Shown: piece after piece, positions 1 through 7,709 of the stretch
Numbering within the stretch: position 1 is the stretch's first letter
Layout of the letters: each line of letters opens with the position of its first letter
NCBI GenBank assembly: GCA_021372495.1
Contig: JAJFUF010000006.1
Location: 166,158-230,157, forward strand
Source of the DNA: Lysobacteraceae bacterium
GTDB lineage: Bacteria > Pseudomonadota > Gammaproteobacteria > Xanthomonadales > Rhodanobacteraceae
DNA length: 64,000 nucleotides
Direction: 5' to 3'
Program-made: the position numbers and the translations under genes
Notes under the pieces: generated by a model
What the model was told of the DNA's origin: nothing
The model's input: the letters and a program-made list of their open reading frames with translations, nothing else
Database searches by the model: none

Positions 1-271
1 CGCCGACGAACTGTTCCAGGTGATAGTCGCCGCCCGCGACGCGCGCGCTGTCGCCGTGGCCGCGCGCGTCGAAGCTGAGGCAGCGGTGGCCGGCCGTCGC
101 CAGCGCCACGGCAGTCGCCGTCCAGGCGTGGCGGGTCTGGCCGAAACCGTGCGCGAACAGCAGCGGGGCGGCGGCGCGCGGGCCGCGGTCGTCCACGGCC
201 AGCCACAGGCCGTCGGCGGTCGGATGGCGCACGCCGCATGCTTCGGGACGGAGTTCGGAAACCGCGACCAT
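1..271 (-). CDS. alpha/beta hydrolase, N-terminal part (cut by window edge)
   Basis: The reverse strand from the ATG at 271 reads an uninterrupted frame of 90 codons that runs off the left edge. It contains HGFGQTRHAW followed by FDARGHGDSA, the oxyanion-loop HG motif and the conserved D-x-R-G-x-G-x-S turn of the alpha/beta hydrolase fold. The nucleophile elbow, acid and histidine lie outside the window, so the substrate cannot be told. It is divergent from the TetR-type regulator starting at 411, and the shared intergenic stretch of about 140 bases presumably carries both promoters. That regulator may control this hydrolase, but this is inferred only from position. Confidence 0.7.
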   Translation of the reverse strand, partial: MVAVSELRPEACGVRHPTADGLWLAVDDRGPRAAAPLLFAHGFGQTRHAWTATAVALATAGHRCLSFDARGHGDSARVAGGDYHLEQFVG

Positions 272-410
272 ACGGGCGAGTATGTGACGCCCTCGCCAGG
301 CAAGTCAATACGCGAAAGTATGGATGCTATCTCATTGTCACGCGTCCGTTTTCCGTCAGGCCGACGAAAGATCGCGTTGCATCGCCGACGCGAACCGCTA
401 CCATGCCCGG

Positions 411-989
411 ATGGAAGCCGCTAGCAAGCAAGAACGCACGCGCCTGTCCGCCGACGACTGGGAGCTGGGCGCGCTGGAGCTGATTGCCGAGCAGGGCGTC
501 AGCGCCCTGGCCGTGGAGGCGCTGGCGCGCCGGCTCGGTGTCACCAAGGGCAGCTTCTACTGGCATTTCCGCACCCGCGAAGCCCTGCTGAAGGCGGCGC
601 TGGCGCGCTGGGAGCGCGACGACGACCGCGCCCTGGTCGCCGACGTCGACCCGATCCCCGACCCGCGCGAGCGCCTGCGCGAACTGTTCCGCCGGGTCGC
701 GCGCGAGGTGCAGCCGCACCGCATCTACGCTGCGCTGCTGAAGGCGCTGGACCATCCGCAGGTGCTGCCGCTGATGGCGCGCGTCTCGCAGCGGCGCATG
801 GACTTCCTCGCCCTCGCCTACCGCCAGACCGGCATGGACCGCACCACCGCGCTGAACCGCGCGCGCCTCGCCTACGCCGCCTACGTCGGCTTCCTGCAAT
901 TGAACCTGACGCTGGGCCTGCCGAAGCTGAGCCACGAGGAATTCGACGCCTACGTGGCCCACGTGATCGACACGCTGATTCCGGCGTGA
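411..989 (+). CDS. TetR/AcrR family transcriptional regulator
   Basis: This 192-residue protein starts MEAASKQERTRLS. The N-terminal helix-turn-helix is clear: ALEVLARRLGVTKGSF-like sequence (here ALAVEALARRLGVTKGSFYW) followed by HFRTREALLKAAL, the usual TetR recognition helix and YxHF turn. The remaining 130 or so residues form a helical ligand-binding domain with no recognisable ligand signature. The frame is open upstream to 324, but only the ATG at 411 puts the HTH at the usual distance from the N-terminus. Its divergent neighbour is the alpha/beta hydrolase ending at the left edge. The next gene, pckG, is a separate unit with its own leader. The ligand and targets are unknown. Confidence 0.85.
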   Translation: MEAASKQERTRLSADDWELGALELIAEQGVSALAVEALARRLGVTKGSFYWHFRTREALLKAALARWERDDDRALVADVDPIPDPRERLRELFRRVAREVQPHRIYAALLKALDHPQVLPLMARVSQRRMDFLALAYRQTGMDRTTALNRARLAYAAYVGFLQLNLTLGLPKLSHEEFDAYVAHVIDTLIPA

Positions 990-1071
990 TGCCCGCCGCG
1001 ATTCGGTTGCATTGCCCCGGGGGCGGGGCTAACGTCGCTTTTCTGTCAATTCACCAGGGATCCGAGGGGTC

Positions 1072-2856
1072 ATGACGAGCAAGCTGGAATCGCTGAACCG
1101 ATGGGTGGACGAGGTCGCGCGCCTGACCCGTCCCGAGCGCGTGCACTGGTGCGACGGCTCGGACGCCGAGTACGCCACGCTGCTCGAGCGGATGCAGGCG
1201 GCCGGCACGCTGCTCGCGCTGAACCAGGACACCCATCCGCGCTGCTACCTGCATCGCTCCAACCCCTCGGACGTCGCCCGCGTCGAGCACCTCACCTTCG
1301 TCTGCACGCGCGAGCGCGACGACGCCGGCCCGAACAACAACTGGATGGCTCCCGCCGAGGCGCACGCGAAGATCGACGCGCTGTTCGACGGCTGCATGCA
1401 CGGGCGCACGCTGTACGTGATTCCCTACTGCATGGGCCCGATCGACTCGCCGATCGCGCGCTGCGGCGTGGAGATCACCGACAGCCCCTACGTCGTCGCC
1501 AACATGCGCATGATGACGCGCATGGGCGAGGCGGCGCTGGCGCGCATCGAACGCGAGGGCGGCTTCATCAAGGGTCTGCACTCCACCGGCGAACTCGACC
1601 CCGAGCGCCGCTTCATCATGCACTTCCCCGAGGAGCTTTCGATCAAGTCGTACGGCTCCGGCTACGGCGGCAACGCGCTGCTCGGCAAGAAGTGCCACGC
1701 GCTGCGCATTGCCAGCTTCCAGGCGCGCACGGAAGGCTGGCTGGCCGAGCACATGCTGATCGTCGGCATCGAGAACCCGCAGGGCGAAACGCACTACGTC
1801 GCCGCCGCGTTCCCGTCCGCCTGCGGCAAGACCAACCTGTCCATGCTGATCCCGCCGGAGGGCTACCGCCGCGACGGCTGGAAGGTGTGGACGGTCGGCG
1901 ACGACATCTGCTGGATGACGCCCGGCGCCGATGGCCGCCTGTGGGCGATCAACCCCGAGGCCGGCTTCTTCGGCGTGGCGCCCGGCACCAGCACGCGCAC
2001 CAACGCCAACGCGATGGCGATGCTGCACCACGACACGATCTTCACCAACGTCGCGCTGACCGCCGACAACCGGCCGTGGTGGGAAGGCATCGGCGATGGC
2101 CAGCCGATCGTCGACTGGCAGGGCCGCTCCTACGACCCCGCCAACGGCCCGGCGGCGCATCCGAACGCGCGCTTCACCGTGCGCATCAACCAGTGCCCGA
2201 GCTGGTCGCCGCGCGCCGAGGATCCGCAGGGCGTGCCGATCTCCGCGATCATGTTCGGCGGCCGCCGCGAGTCGCTGGTGCCGCTGGTGTTCGAGGCGCG
2301 CGACTGGGCGCACGGCGTGCTGGTCGGCGCGGCGATGGCCTCGGAGACCACCGCGGCTGCGACCGGCAAGGTCGGCGTGGTGCGCCGCGACCCGATGGCG
2401 ATGAAGCCGTTCTGCGGCTACAACTACGGCGACTACTTCGCGCACTGGCTGTCATTCGACAAGCCCGGCGCCAAGCTGCCGAAGATCTTCCACGTCAACT
2501 GGTTCCGCAAGGGCGCCAACGGCAAGTTCCTGTGGCCGGGCTACGGCGACAACCTGCGCGTGATCGAGTGGATGCTGAAGCGCGTCGCCGGCGTGGTCGC
2601 CGGCGCCGAGACCGCGATCGGCACCCTGCCGCGGCGCGAGGAGCTGAACCTCGCCGGCCTCGACCTGCCGGCGGACGCGGCCGACGCGCTGTTCGGCATC
2701 GACGTCGAAGGCTGGCGCGGCGAGCTGGCGGCGATCGGCGAATACCTCGACTCCTACGGCGCGCGCATGCCGGCGCGCCTGAAGGCCGAGCAGCAGCGCG
2801 TGGCCGCGGCGCTGGCCGGCGGCGAGGCGCGCGCCAGGGCGGCCGCGCACGGCTGA
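1072..2856 (+). CDS. pckG: phosphoenolpyruvate carboxykinase (GTP)
   Basis: This enzyme converts oxaloacetate plus GTP to phosphoenolpyruvate, CO2 and GDP, the entry step of gluconeogenesis in the cytosol. The 594-residue length is that of the GTP-dependent family. The P-loop is the GTP-type FPSACGKTN (CGKT at residues 251-254), which contains the hyper-reactive cysteine of this family. Other family blocks are visible: HSTGELDPERR, GSGYGGNALLGKKC, and the metal- and nucleotide-binding TVGDDICW and FGGRRE. A GAGGGG ribosome-binding site lies six bases before the ATG. A perfect GC hairpin follows the stop codon. Nothing suggests an operon with the flanking genes. Confidence 0.97.
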   Translation: MTSKLESLNRWVDEVARLTRPERVHWCDGSDAEYATLLERMQAAGTLLALNQDTHPRCYLHRSNPSDVARVEHLTFVCTRERDDAGPNNNWMAPAEAHAKIDALFDGCMHGRTLYVIPYCMGPIDSPIARCGVEITDSPYVVANMRMMTRMGEAALARIEREGGFIKGLHSTGELDPERRFIMHFPEELSIKSYGSGYGGNALLGKKCHALRIASFQARTEGWLAEHMLIVGIENPQGETHYVAAAFPSACGKTNLSMLIPPEGYRRDGWKVWTVGDDICWMTPGADGRLWAINPEAGFFGVAPGTSTRTNANAMAMLHHDTIFTNVALTADNRPWWEGIGDGQPIVDWQGRSYDPANGPAAHPNARFTVRINQCPSWSPRAEDPQGVPISAIMFGGRRESLVPLVFEARDWAHGVLVGAAMASETTAAATGKVGVVRRDPMAMKPFCGYNYGDYFAHWLSFDKPGAKLPKIFHVNWFRKGANGKFLWPGYGDNLRVIEWMLKRVAGVVAGAETAIGTLPRREELNLAGLDLPADAADALFGIDVEGWRGELAAIGEYLDSYGARMPARLKAEQQRVAAALAGGEARARAAAHG

Positions 2857-2884
2857 CGCGGCGCCCGCGCCTGACGGCTACACT

Positions 2885-2911
2885 CGCGGGCCGGCACATC
2901 GCCGGCCCGCG
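2885..2911 (+). terminator. GC hairpin after pckG, possible terminator
   Basis: An 11-bp perfect inverted repeat (arms 2885-2895 and 2901-2911, loop acatc) lies 28 bases after the pckG stop. Only a short T-rich stretch (tcgttt) follows, so it is a weak intrinsic terminator at best. It could equally be a stem in the leader of the next gene, whose GTG start is at 2924. Confidence 0.4.
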
Positions 2912-2923
2912 TCGTTTGCGAGC

Positions 2924-3880
2924 GTGAAAGCGTTCTACTGCCACCACTTCGAACTGCCGCTGCCCGCCGGCCATCGTTTCCCGATGGCCAAGTACCGGCG
3001 GCTGTTCGAGCGCGTGGCCGGGCGCGCCGCCGCGCTCGGCATCGAGCTGCGCGAACCCGCGGCAGCCGACGACGCCGCGCTGCTGCGCGTGCACACCGCC
3101 GGCTACCTGGCGCGCCTCGACGCCGGCGCGCTGACGCCGACCGAGCAGCGCCGGCTCGGCTTCCCGTGGTCGCCGGCGATGGTCGAGCGCGCGCGCCGCT
3201 CGGTGGGCGGCACGATGGCCGCACTGGAAGCCGCGCTGCGCGGCGAGCGCATCGCGGTCAACCTCGCCGGCGGCACCCACCATGCGCACGCCGACCATGG
3301 CCGCGGCTACTGCGTGTTCAACGACGCCGTGGTGGCCGCGCGCCACGTACGGGCGCTCCGCCTGGCGCGGCGCGTGCTGGTCGTCGATCTCGACGTGCAC
3401 CAGGGCAACGGCACCGCGGCGCTGGCGCGCGGCGACCCCGGCGTATTCGCGTTCTCCATGCACGACGCGCGCAACTACCCGGCACTGAAGGAGCCCGGCG
3501 ACCTCGACGTGGCCGTGCCGGAAGGCTGCGACGACCGCCGCTACCTCGACCTGCTGGCGCGGCACCTGCCCGAGGCCATCGCGCGCGCGCAGGCCGACGC
3601 CGCGATCTACCTCGCCGGCGCCGACCCGTTCGCTGGCGACACGCTCGGCCACATGCTGCTCAGCAAGGCCGGCCTGCGCCAGCGCGACCGCCAGGTGTTC
3701 GACCTGCTGGCCCGCGCCGGCCTCCCCTGCGCGGTCACGATGGGCGGCGGCTACGCCGAGGACGTCGAGGACATCGTCGACATCCACTTCGCCACCGTGT
3801 GCGAAGCCGCCGTCCGCGGCGCGGCCACGCCCGGCATGGCCGGCGCCCCATCGACCGCCGCTCCCGCGGGTCCGGCTTAA
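2924..3880 (+). CDS. histone deacetylase family (zinc-dependent amidohydrolase)
   Basis: This 318-residue protein belongs to the arginase/deacetylase fold family, which includes acetoin-utilisation AcuC, polyamine deacetylases and eukaryotic class IV HDACs. Visible active-site elements are GGTHHAHADHGRGYC, with the catalytic His pair, and the zinc ligands D155 and H157-159 region in VVDLDVHQGNGT. A further acidic ligand is in AGADPFAGD, and the GGGY motif (MGGGYAED) lies near the C-terminus. It starts with GTG at 2924; no ATG precedes the conserved FYCHHFELPLP start. The last dozen residues are a low-complexity Ala/Pro tail. The natural substrate is not evident; acetylpolyamine or acetyl-lysine are both possible for the family. 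Confidence 0.88.
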   Translation: MKAFYCHHFELPLPAGHRFPMAKYRRLFERVAGRAAALGIELREPAAADDAALLRVHTAGYLARLDAGALTPTEQRRLGFPWSPAMVERARRSVGGTMAALEAALRGERIAVNLAGGTHHAHADHGRGYCVFNDAVVAARHVRALRLARRVLVVDLDVHQGNGTAALARGDPGVFAFSMHDARNYPALKEPGDLDVAVPEGCDDRRYLDLLARHLPEAIARAQADAAIYLAGADPFAGDTLGHMLLSKAGLRQRDRQVFDLLARAGLPCAVTMGGGYAEDVEDIVDIHFATVCEAAVRGAATPGMAGAPSTAAPAGPA

Positions 3881-3915
3881 ACCGCCGCCGCCTGCGGCGC
3901 ATCCAAGCTGGCAAG

Positions 3916-4500
3916 ATGGACGGTGCCTGCCTTGCCCTCGTGACGCCCATGCAGCCAGCGCTCCGCCCGGAGCCCGCGGACGCCGAACTCGCGCAAGCCG
4001 CCGCGCGCGGCGACGTGCGTGCGTTCGAAGCGCTGTATCGGCGCCACGTCGGCCGCGTGCATGGCGCGCTGCTGCGCCTGGTCGGTTACGACCACGCGCG
4101 CGCCGAGGAGCTGGCGCAGGAGGCGTTCGTGCGCGCTTGGCAGAAGCTGGCCGGCTTCCGCCACGAGAGCGCGTTCGGCACGTGGCTGTACCGCCTCGCC
4201 GTGAACGTGGCGCTGATGGACCTGCGCGCGCAGCGCAGCGACCCGGTCGAGGCCGCGGGCGGCGGCGAGGACCTGCCCGAGCAGCCGCAGCACCCGTTCT
4301 GCCCGGTCGAGCGCGCCGAGCTGGAACGCGCGATCGGCGCCCTGCCGCCGCGCGCGCGCGCGGTGCTGGTGCTGCACGACGTCGAAGGCTGGAAGCACGA
4401 GGAAATCGCCGCCGAGCTGGGCATGGCGGTCGGCTCCTCGAAAGCGCAACTGCACCGCGCGCGCAACCTGGTCAAGCGCGCGCTGGGAGAACGGACATGA
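3916..4500 (+). CDS. ECF-type RNA polymerase sigma factor
   Basis: This is a sigma-70 family protein of 194 residues. Region 2 is seen as FEALYRRHVGRVHGALLRLVG with AEELAQEAFVRAW and TWLYRLAVNVALMDLR. Region 4 is seen as LPPRARAVLVLHDVEGWKHEEIAAELGMAVGSSKAQLHRAR, whose C-terminal half is the -35 recognition helix-turn-helix. The ATG at 3949 is an alternative start 11 codons in. The stop codon overlaps the next ATG (ATGA at 4497-4500), so the following membrane protein is translationally coupled. That protein is the natural anti-sigma candidate, and the exported DUF4097-like protein completes a three-gene unit. Confidence 0.9.
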   Translation: MDGACLALVTPMQPALRPEPADAELAQAAARGDVRAFEALYRRHVGRVHGALLRLVGYDHARAEELAQEAFVRAWQKLAGFRHESAFGTWLYRLAVNVALMDLRAQRSDPVEAAGGGEDLPEQPQHPFCPVERAELERAIGALPPRARAVLVLHDVEGWKHEEIAAELGMAVGSSKAQLHRARNLVKRALGERT

Positions 4501-4910
4501 ACGAGTTCGAATGGCTCAGGCAGACGCGCGCGCTGGACGCGCCGGCCGAACCCGGGCGCGACCTGTGGCCGGCGATCGCCGCGCGCATCTCGGCGATGCC
4601 GCCGCGGCGCCGGCCTTCGCCGCGCCTGCTGCTGGCCGCGGCCAGCGCGGCCGCCGTGCTGGTCGTCGGCGGCATCGGTGCGCGCCTGCTGCAGGCGCAG
4701 GCGCCGACCGCGCAGGTGGCGCACGAAACTCCACGATGGAACCCACGCGATCCGCGCCTCGCCGGCGCGGCGATCGAGCTGGACGCGGCACGCTACGAAC
4801 TGCGCCAGGCCCTGGACGAGTCGCCCCGGGCCGCCTTCCTGCACCATCTGATCGACCGCACCGAGCGTCAGCAGGCCCGCCTGCAGCGCCTCGAGCGCAG
4901 CGCCGGCTGA
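4497..4910 (+). CDS. small single-pass membrane protein, probable anti-sigma factor
   Basis: This 137-residue protein has a soluble N-terminal segment (MNEFEWLRQTRALDAP, then WPAIAARI), one transmembrane helix at about residues 45-63 (LLLAAASAAAVLVVGGIGA) and a roughly 75-residue C-terminal part rich in Arg, Glu and Gln that would lie in the periplasm. No HxxxCxxC zinc motif is present. The ATGA overlap with the ECF sigma gene and the membrane topology are what one expects of an anti-sigma factor. The family assignment rests on context and architecture, not on a diagnostic motif. Confidence 0.65.
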   Translation: MNEFEWLRQTRALDAPAEPGRDLWPAIAARISAMPPRRRPSPRLLLAAASAAAVLVVGGIGARLLQAQAPTAQVAHETPRWNPRDPRLAGAAIELDAARYELRQALDESPRAAFLHHLIDRTERQQARLQRLERSAG

Positions 4911-4924
4911 CGAGGAGACCGACG

Positions 4925-5833
4925 ATGAAATCCACTTCGATCCTGGCCTTCGCCCTCGCCGGCTACGCGGCGGCGGCGCTGGCGTCCGGCACGCCGATCA
5001 ACGAGCTGCGCAACGTCGCCGCCGACGCCCGCATCAGCATCAGCAACGTCAAGGGCGAGGTGAAAGTCACCGCCTGGGAACGCAACCAGGTGCAGATCAC
5101 CGGTACGCTCGGCGAGGGCGCGAAGCGCCTGGCCGTCGAGGGCGACGCGCATGATCTGCGCATCAAGGTCGAGGGTCCGGAAAAGTCCGGCTGGTTCAGT
5201 TGGGGCAGCGACAGCCGCATGGGGCCGACCGACCTCGACGTGCGCGTGCCGCGCGGCGTCGCGCTCAAGGTCGACGTGGTCAGCGCGCCGATCGGCGTCA
5301 GCGGGCTCGCCGGCGGCGCGGTCGAGGTCAACACGGTCAGCGGCCGCGTGCGCCTGGACGCGCGCAGCCCCGCGGTCAGCGTCGACAGCGTCAGCGGCGA
5401 CGTCGAGCTGGGCGCGCCGGTGCAGAAGGCCAACGTCGAAACCGTCAGCGGCAACGTGGTGATCCCGTCCGTGACCGGCTTCGCCGAGGTGCAGACGGTG
5501 TCCGGCGGTATCCGCGTCGGCGGCGGTCCGCTGCAAAGCGGCGAGGTCAGCACGGTCTCCGGCGATATCGCGCTCGGCGTCGGCCTCGCCGCGGGCGGCA
5601 ACCTGCACGTCGAGACGATGAGCGGCGACGTGCGCCTCGACTTGCCGGCGGACCTGTCCGCGCAGCTCAGCGCGGAAACCTTCAGCGGCAGCCTGCAGAG
5701 CGACTTCGGCAGCACCCAGCGCCCCGAGCACGGCCCCGGCACGCACCTCGACGCCCGCGTCGGCGCCGGCCAGGGCCGCGTGACGGTGGAGACCTTCAGC
5801 GGCGATATCCGCATCCGCAAGGGCGGCGGCTGA
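4925..5833 (+). CDS. exported DUF4097-like beta-solenoid protein
   Basis: This 302-residue protein has a signal peptide (MKSTSILAFALAGYAAAALA). It then contains a run of short imperfect repeats built on the motif (V)xTVSGxVxL, for example NTVSGRVRLDA, DSVSGDVELGA, ETVSGNVVIPS, QTVSGGIRVGG, STVSGDIALGV, ETMSGDVRLDL and ETFSGDIRIRK, spaced about 19-25 residues apart. This is the hallmark of DUF4097/adhesin-like putative head domains, which fold as a single-sheeted beta-helix. It follows the anti-sigma candidate by 14 bases with a GAGGAG ribosome-binding site and is probably a target or co-operonic effector of the ECF module. Its molecular role is unknown. Confidence 0.8.
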   Translation: MKSTSILAFALAGYAAAALASGTPINELRNVAADARISISNVKGEVKVTAWERNQVQITGTLGEGAKRLAVEGDAHDLRIKVEGPEKSGWFSWGSDSRMGPTDLDVRVPRGVALKVDVVSAPIGVSGLAGGAVEVNTVSGRVRLDARSPAVSVDSVSGDVELGAPVQKANVETVSGNVVIPSVTGFAEVQTVSGGIRVGGGPLQSGEVSTVSGDIALGVGLAAGGNLHVETMSGDVRLDLPADLSAQLSAETFSGSLQSDFGSTQRPEHGPGTHLDARVGAGQGRVTVETFSGDIRIRKGGG

Positions 5834-6113
5834 AGCTGGCATTTCGACGAGGCCGGTCCCGTGCGGCGAGGCGACTCGCAGGAACACCGGCCCGGCATGC
5901 GCGACGGCAAGGTTTCGATCTTCCGCATCGCCGGCTGGCGGCAGCGGGGGAGACAGCCGCGCACGAATCCGCCAAACTCATCGTCCGAATGGCCTATCCG
6001 GACATCGGGCGTCGGTTCGCATTGCCTGGCATCACCTTCGTACCGTCCGCGCAATGGGTCGCCGACCGACCGCCGGTCGAATCCCCTCAGCACGAGCATC
6101 GATGGAGACAGGC

Positions 6114-7691
6114 ATGGTTCCGCGGTTGCAGGGATTGAGCCCATTGTCCGTGCAGCACGTCGTAGCGGCCGCACAGGCGCTCGACGCGGGGCGGGCGGAT
6201 GAAGCCGGCCGCCATCTTGCCGACGCGCTGGCGCTAAACCCGGACCACCCCGAGGTCCTGCGCCTGCACGCCGGCATCCTGAGCCTGCGCGGCGAGCACG
6301 CACAGGCGATCCGTGCGATGCAGCGCGCCGCTGCGCAGCGCCCGCAGGACGCCCTCTATCACAACACCATGGGCACGACGCTTGCAGCCGCCGGCGAGTT
6401 CGACGCCGCGGTCGCCGCCCTGCGACAGGCCTGCACCCTGCAGCCGGACCTGGCCATCGGCTGGTACAACCTCGGCGTGATGCTGATACGAAGCGTCCGC
6501 TTCGACGAAGCCGCCGATGCGTTGAAGCGCGCCGTCGCGCTGGCGCCCGATCACATGCTCGCACGCACGCAACTGGCCGACATGCTGCGCGTCGGCGGCT
6601 GCGCCGGAGAAGCGGCCGCCGAGTACCGCAAGGTACTCGCCGAACGGCCATGGGTGGGTATGGCGTGGTGGGGGCTGGCCGATCTCAGGACATCGCAACT
6701 GGGTACGGACGATATCGAACGCATGCACGCAGCATTGCGCGACCCGCGCGCCAGCGATGACGACCGCACCGCGACGGGCTACGCGTTGGCCAGCGCGCTG
6801 GACGCCGCCGGCCGCTACGCCGAGGCGCTGGCCGCGCTGGCGCAGGCCAAGGAGATCGCACTGCGCCGACAGCCATGGCAGGCGTCGGCGTTTTCCGCGG
6901 CCGTGGCAGCGATCGACGCCGCTTTCACGCCACCGCCGGACACCGCATCCACCGCAGACCTCGGCCGCGAGGCGATCTTCATCGTCAGCCTGCCGCGCTC
7001 GGGCTCGACCCTGGTCGAACAGATCCTCGCTTCGCACTCGCAGGTCGAGGGCGCCGGCGAGCTGCCCGACCTGCCGCTGGTGATCGCCGAGGAATCGCAT
7101 CGCCGCCGCATGCCGTTCCCGCATTGGGTCGGTGCCATGCAATCGGCCGACTGGGAGCGGCTCGGTCGGCGCTATCTGGAACGCACCGCGCATTGGCGTG
7201 ATCGGCGCCCGGTCTTCACCGACAAGCTGCCCAACAACTGGATCTACATCGGCGCGATCCGCGCCATGCTGCCAGGCGCGCATATCGTTGCCTGTCACCG
7301 CGATCGACTGGAAACCTGTTTCTCCTGCTACCGGCAGCACCTGGCCGGCAACGAATATTCGCGCACGTTCCCAGATCTCGCTTCCTACTGGCGGGACTTC
7401 GATCGCAGCACGCGTCACTGGGCGGAACAGCATCCGTCGAACGTGCGCTTGCACATCTACGAAGAATTGATCGCCGACCCTCCGGGTTGCATTCGTGCGC
7501 TGCTGGAATTCTGCGGGCTGCCGTTCGAGGAGGCTTGCGTGCGATTCCACGAAACCAAGCGCGACGTGCGCTCGCCCAGCGCAACCCAGGTACGCCAGCC
7601 GCTGCGCGCCGACACGGCGCGCACGCCGCGCTACGGTGCCCTGCTCGACCCGCTGCGTGCCGCGCTGGACCTGCCGCCATTCCGGGCCTGA
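6114..7691 (+). CDS. TPR-repeat sulfotransferase (copy 1 of 4)
   Basis: This 525-residue protein has about five TPR helix pairs in the N-terminal half (for example AQALDAGRADEAGRHLADALALNPDHPE and GWYNLGVMLIRSVRFDEAADALK-type units). A sulfotransferase domain starts near residue 285. The 5'-phosphosulfate loop of PAPS binding is PRSGSTLVEQIL (residues 294-305), followed by FTDKLPNNW, and the 3'-phosphate motif is CHRDRLETCFSCY. The C-terminus has S-x-x-QVRQP, which is shared by three of the four copies. No signal peptide is seen, so it should act in the cytosol. The start at 6114 is chosen because GGAG lies six bases upstream; an ATG at 6102 also exists. It is followed after 18 bases by copy 2. 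The acceptor (protein tyrosine, peptide, glycan or small molecule) is unknown. Confidence 0.88.
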   Translation: MVPRLQGLSPLSVQHVVAAAQALDAGRADEAGRHLADALALNPDHPEVLRLHAGILSLRGEHAQAIRAMQRAAAQRPQDALYHNTMGTTLAAAGEFDAAVAALRQACTLQPDLAIGWYNLGVMLIRSVRFDEAADALKRAVALAPDHMLARTQLADMLRVGGCAGEAAAEYRKVLAERPWVGMAWWGLADLRTSQLGTDDIERMHAALRDPRASDDDRTATGYALASALDAAGRYAEALAALAQAKEIALRRQPWQASAFSAAVAAIDAAFTPPPDTASTADLGREAIFIVSLPRSGSTLVEQILASHSQVEGAGELPDLPLVIAEESHRRRMPFPHWVGAMQSADWERLGRRYLERTAHWRDRRPVFTDKLPNNWIYIGAIRAMLPGAHIVACHRDRLETCFSCYRQHLAGNEYSRTFPDLASYWRDFDRSTRHWAEQHPSNVRLHIYEELIADPPGCIRALLEFCGLPFEEACVRFHETKRDVRSPSATQVRQPLRADTARTPRYGALLDPLRAALDLPPFRA

Positions 7692-7709
7692 CAGCAAGGA
7701 TTGCGATCC

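Noticed and set aside
3166..3915. N-terminal extension of the ECF sigma factor frame into the deacetylase gene
   Set aside because: The extension is Arg-rich antisense-like sequence in an alternative frame of the deacetylase; the sigma domains begin after 3949.
5834..6113. Small open frame (5861-6202) before the first sulfotransferase
   Set aside because: It runs into the sulfotransferase gene in another frame, has no ribosome-binding site and no family resemblance.
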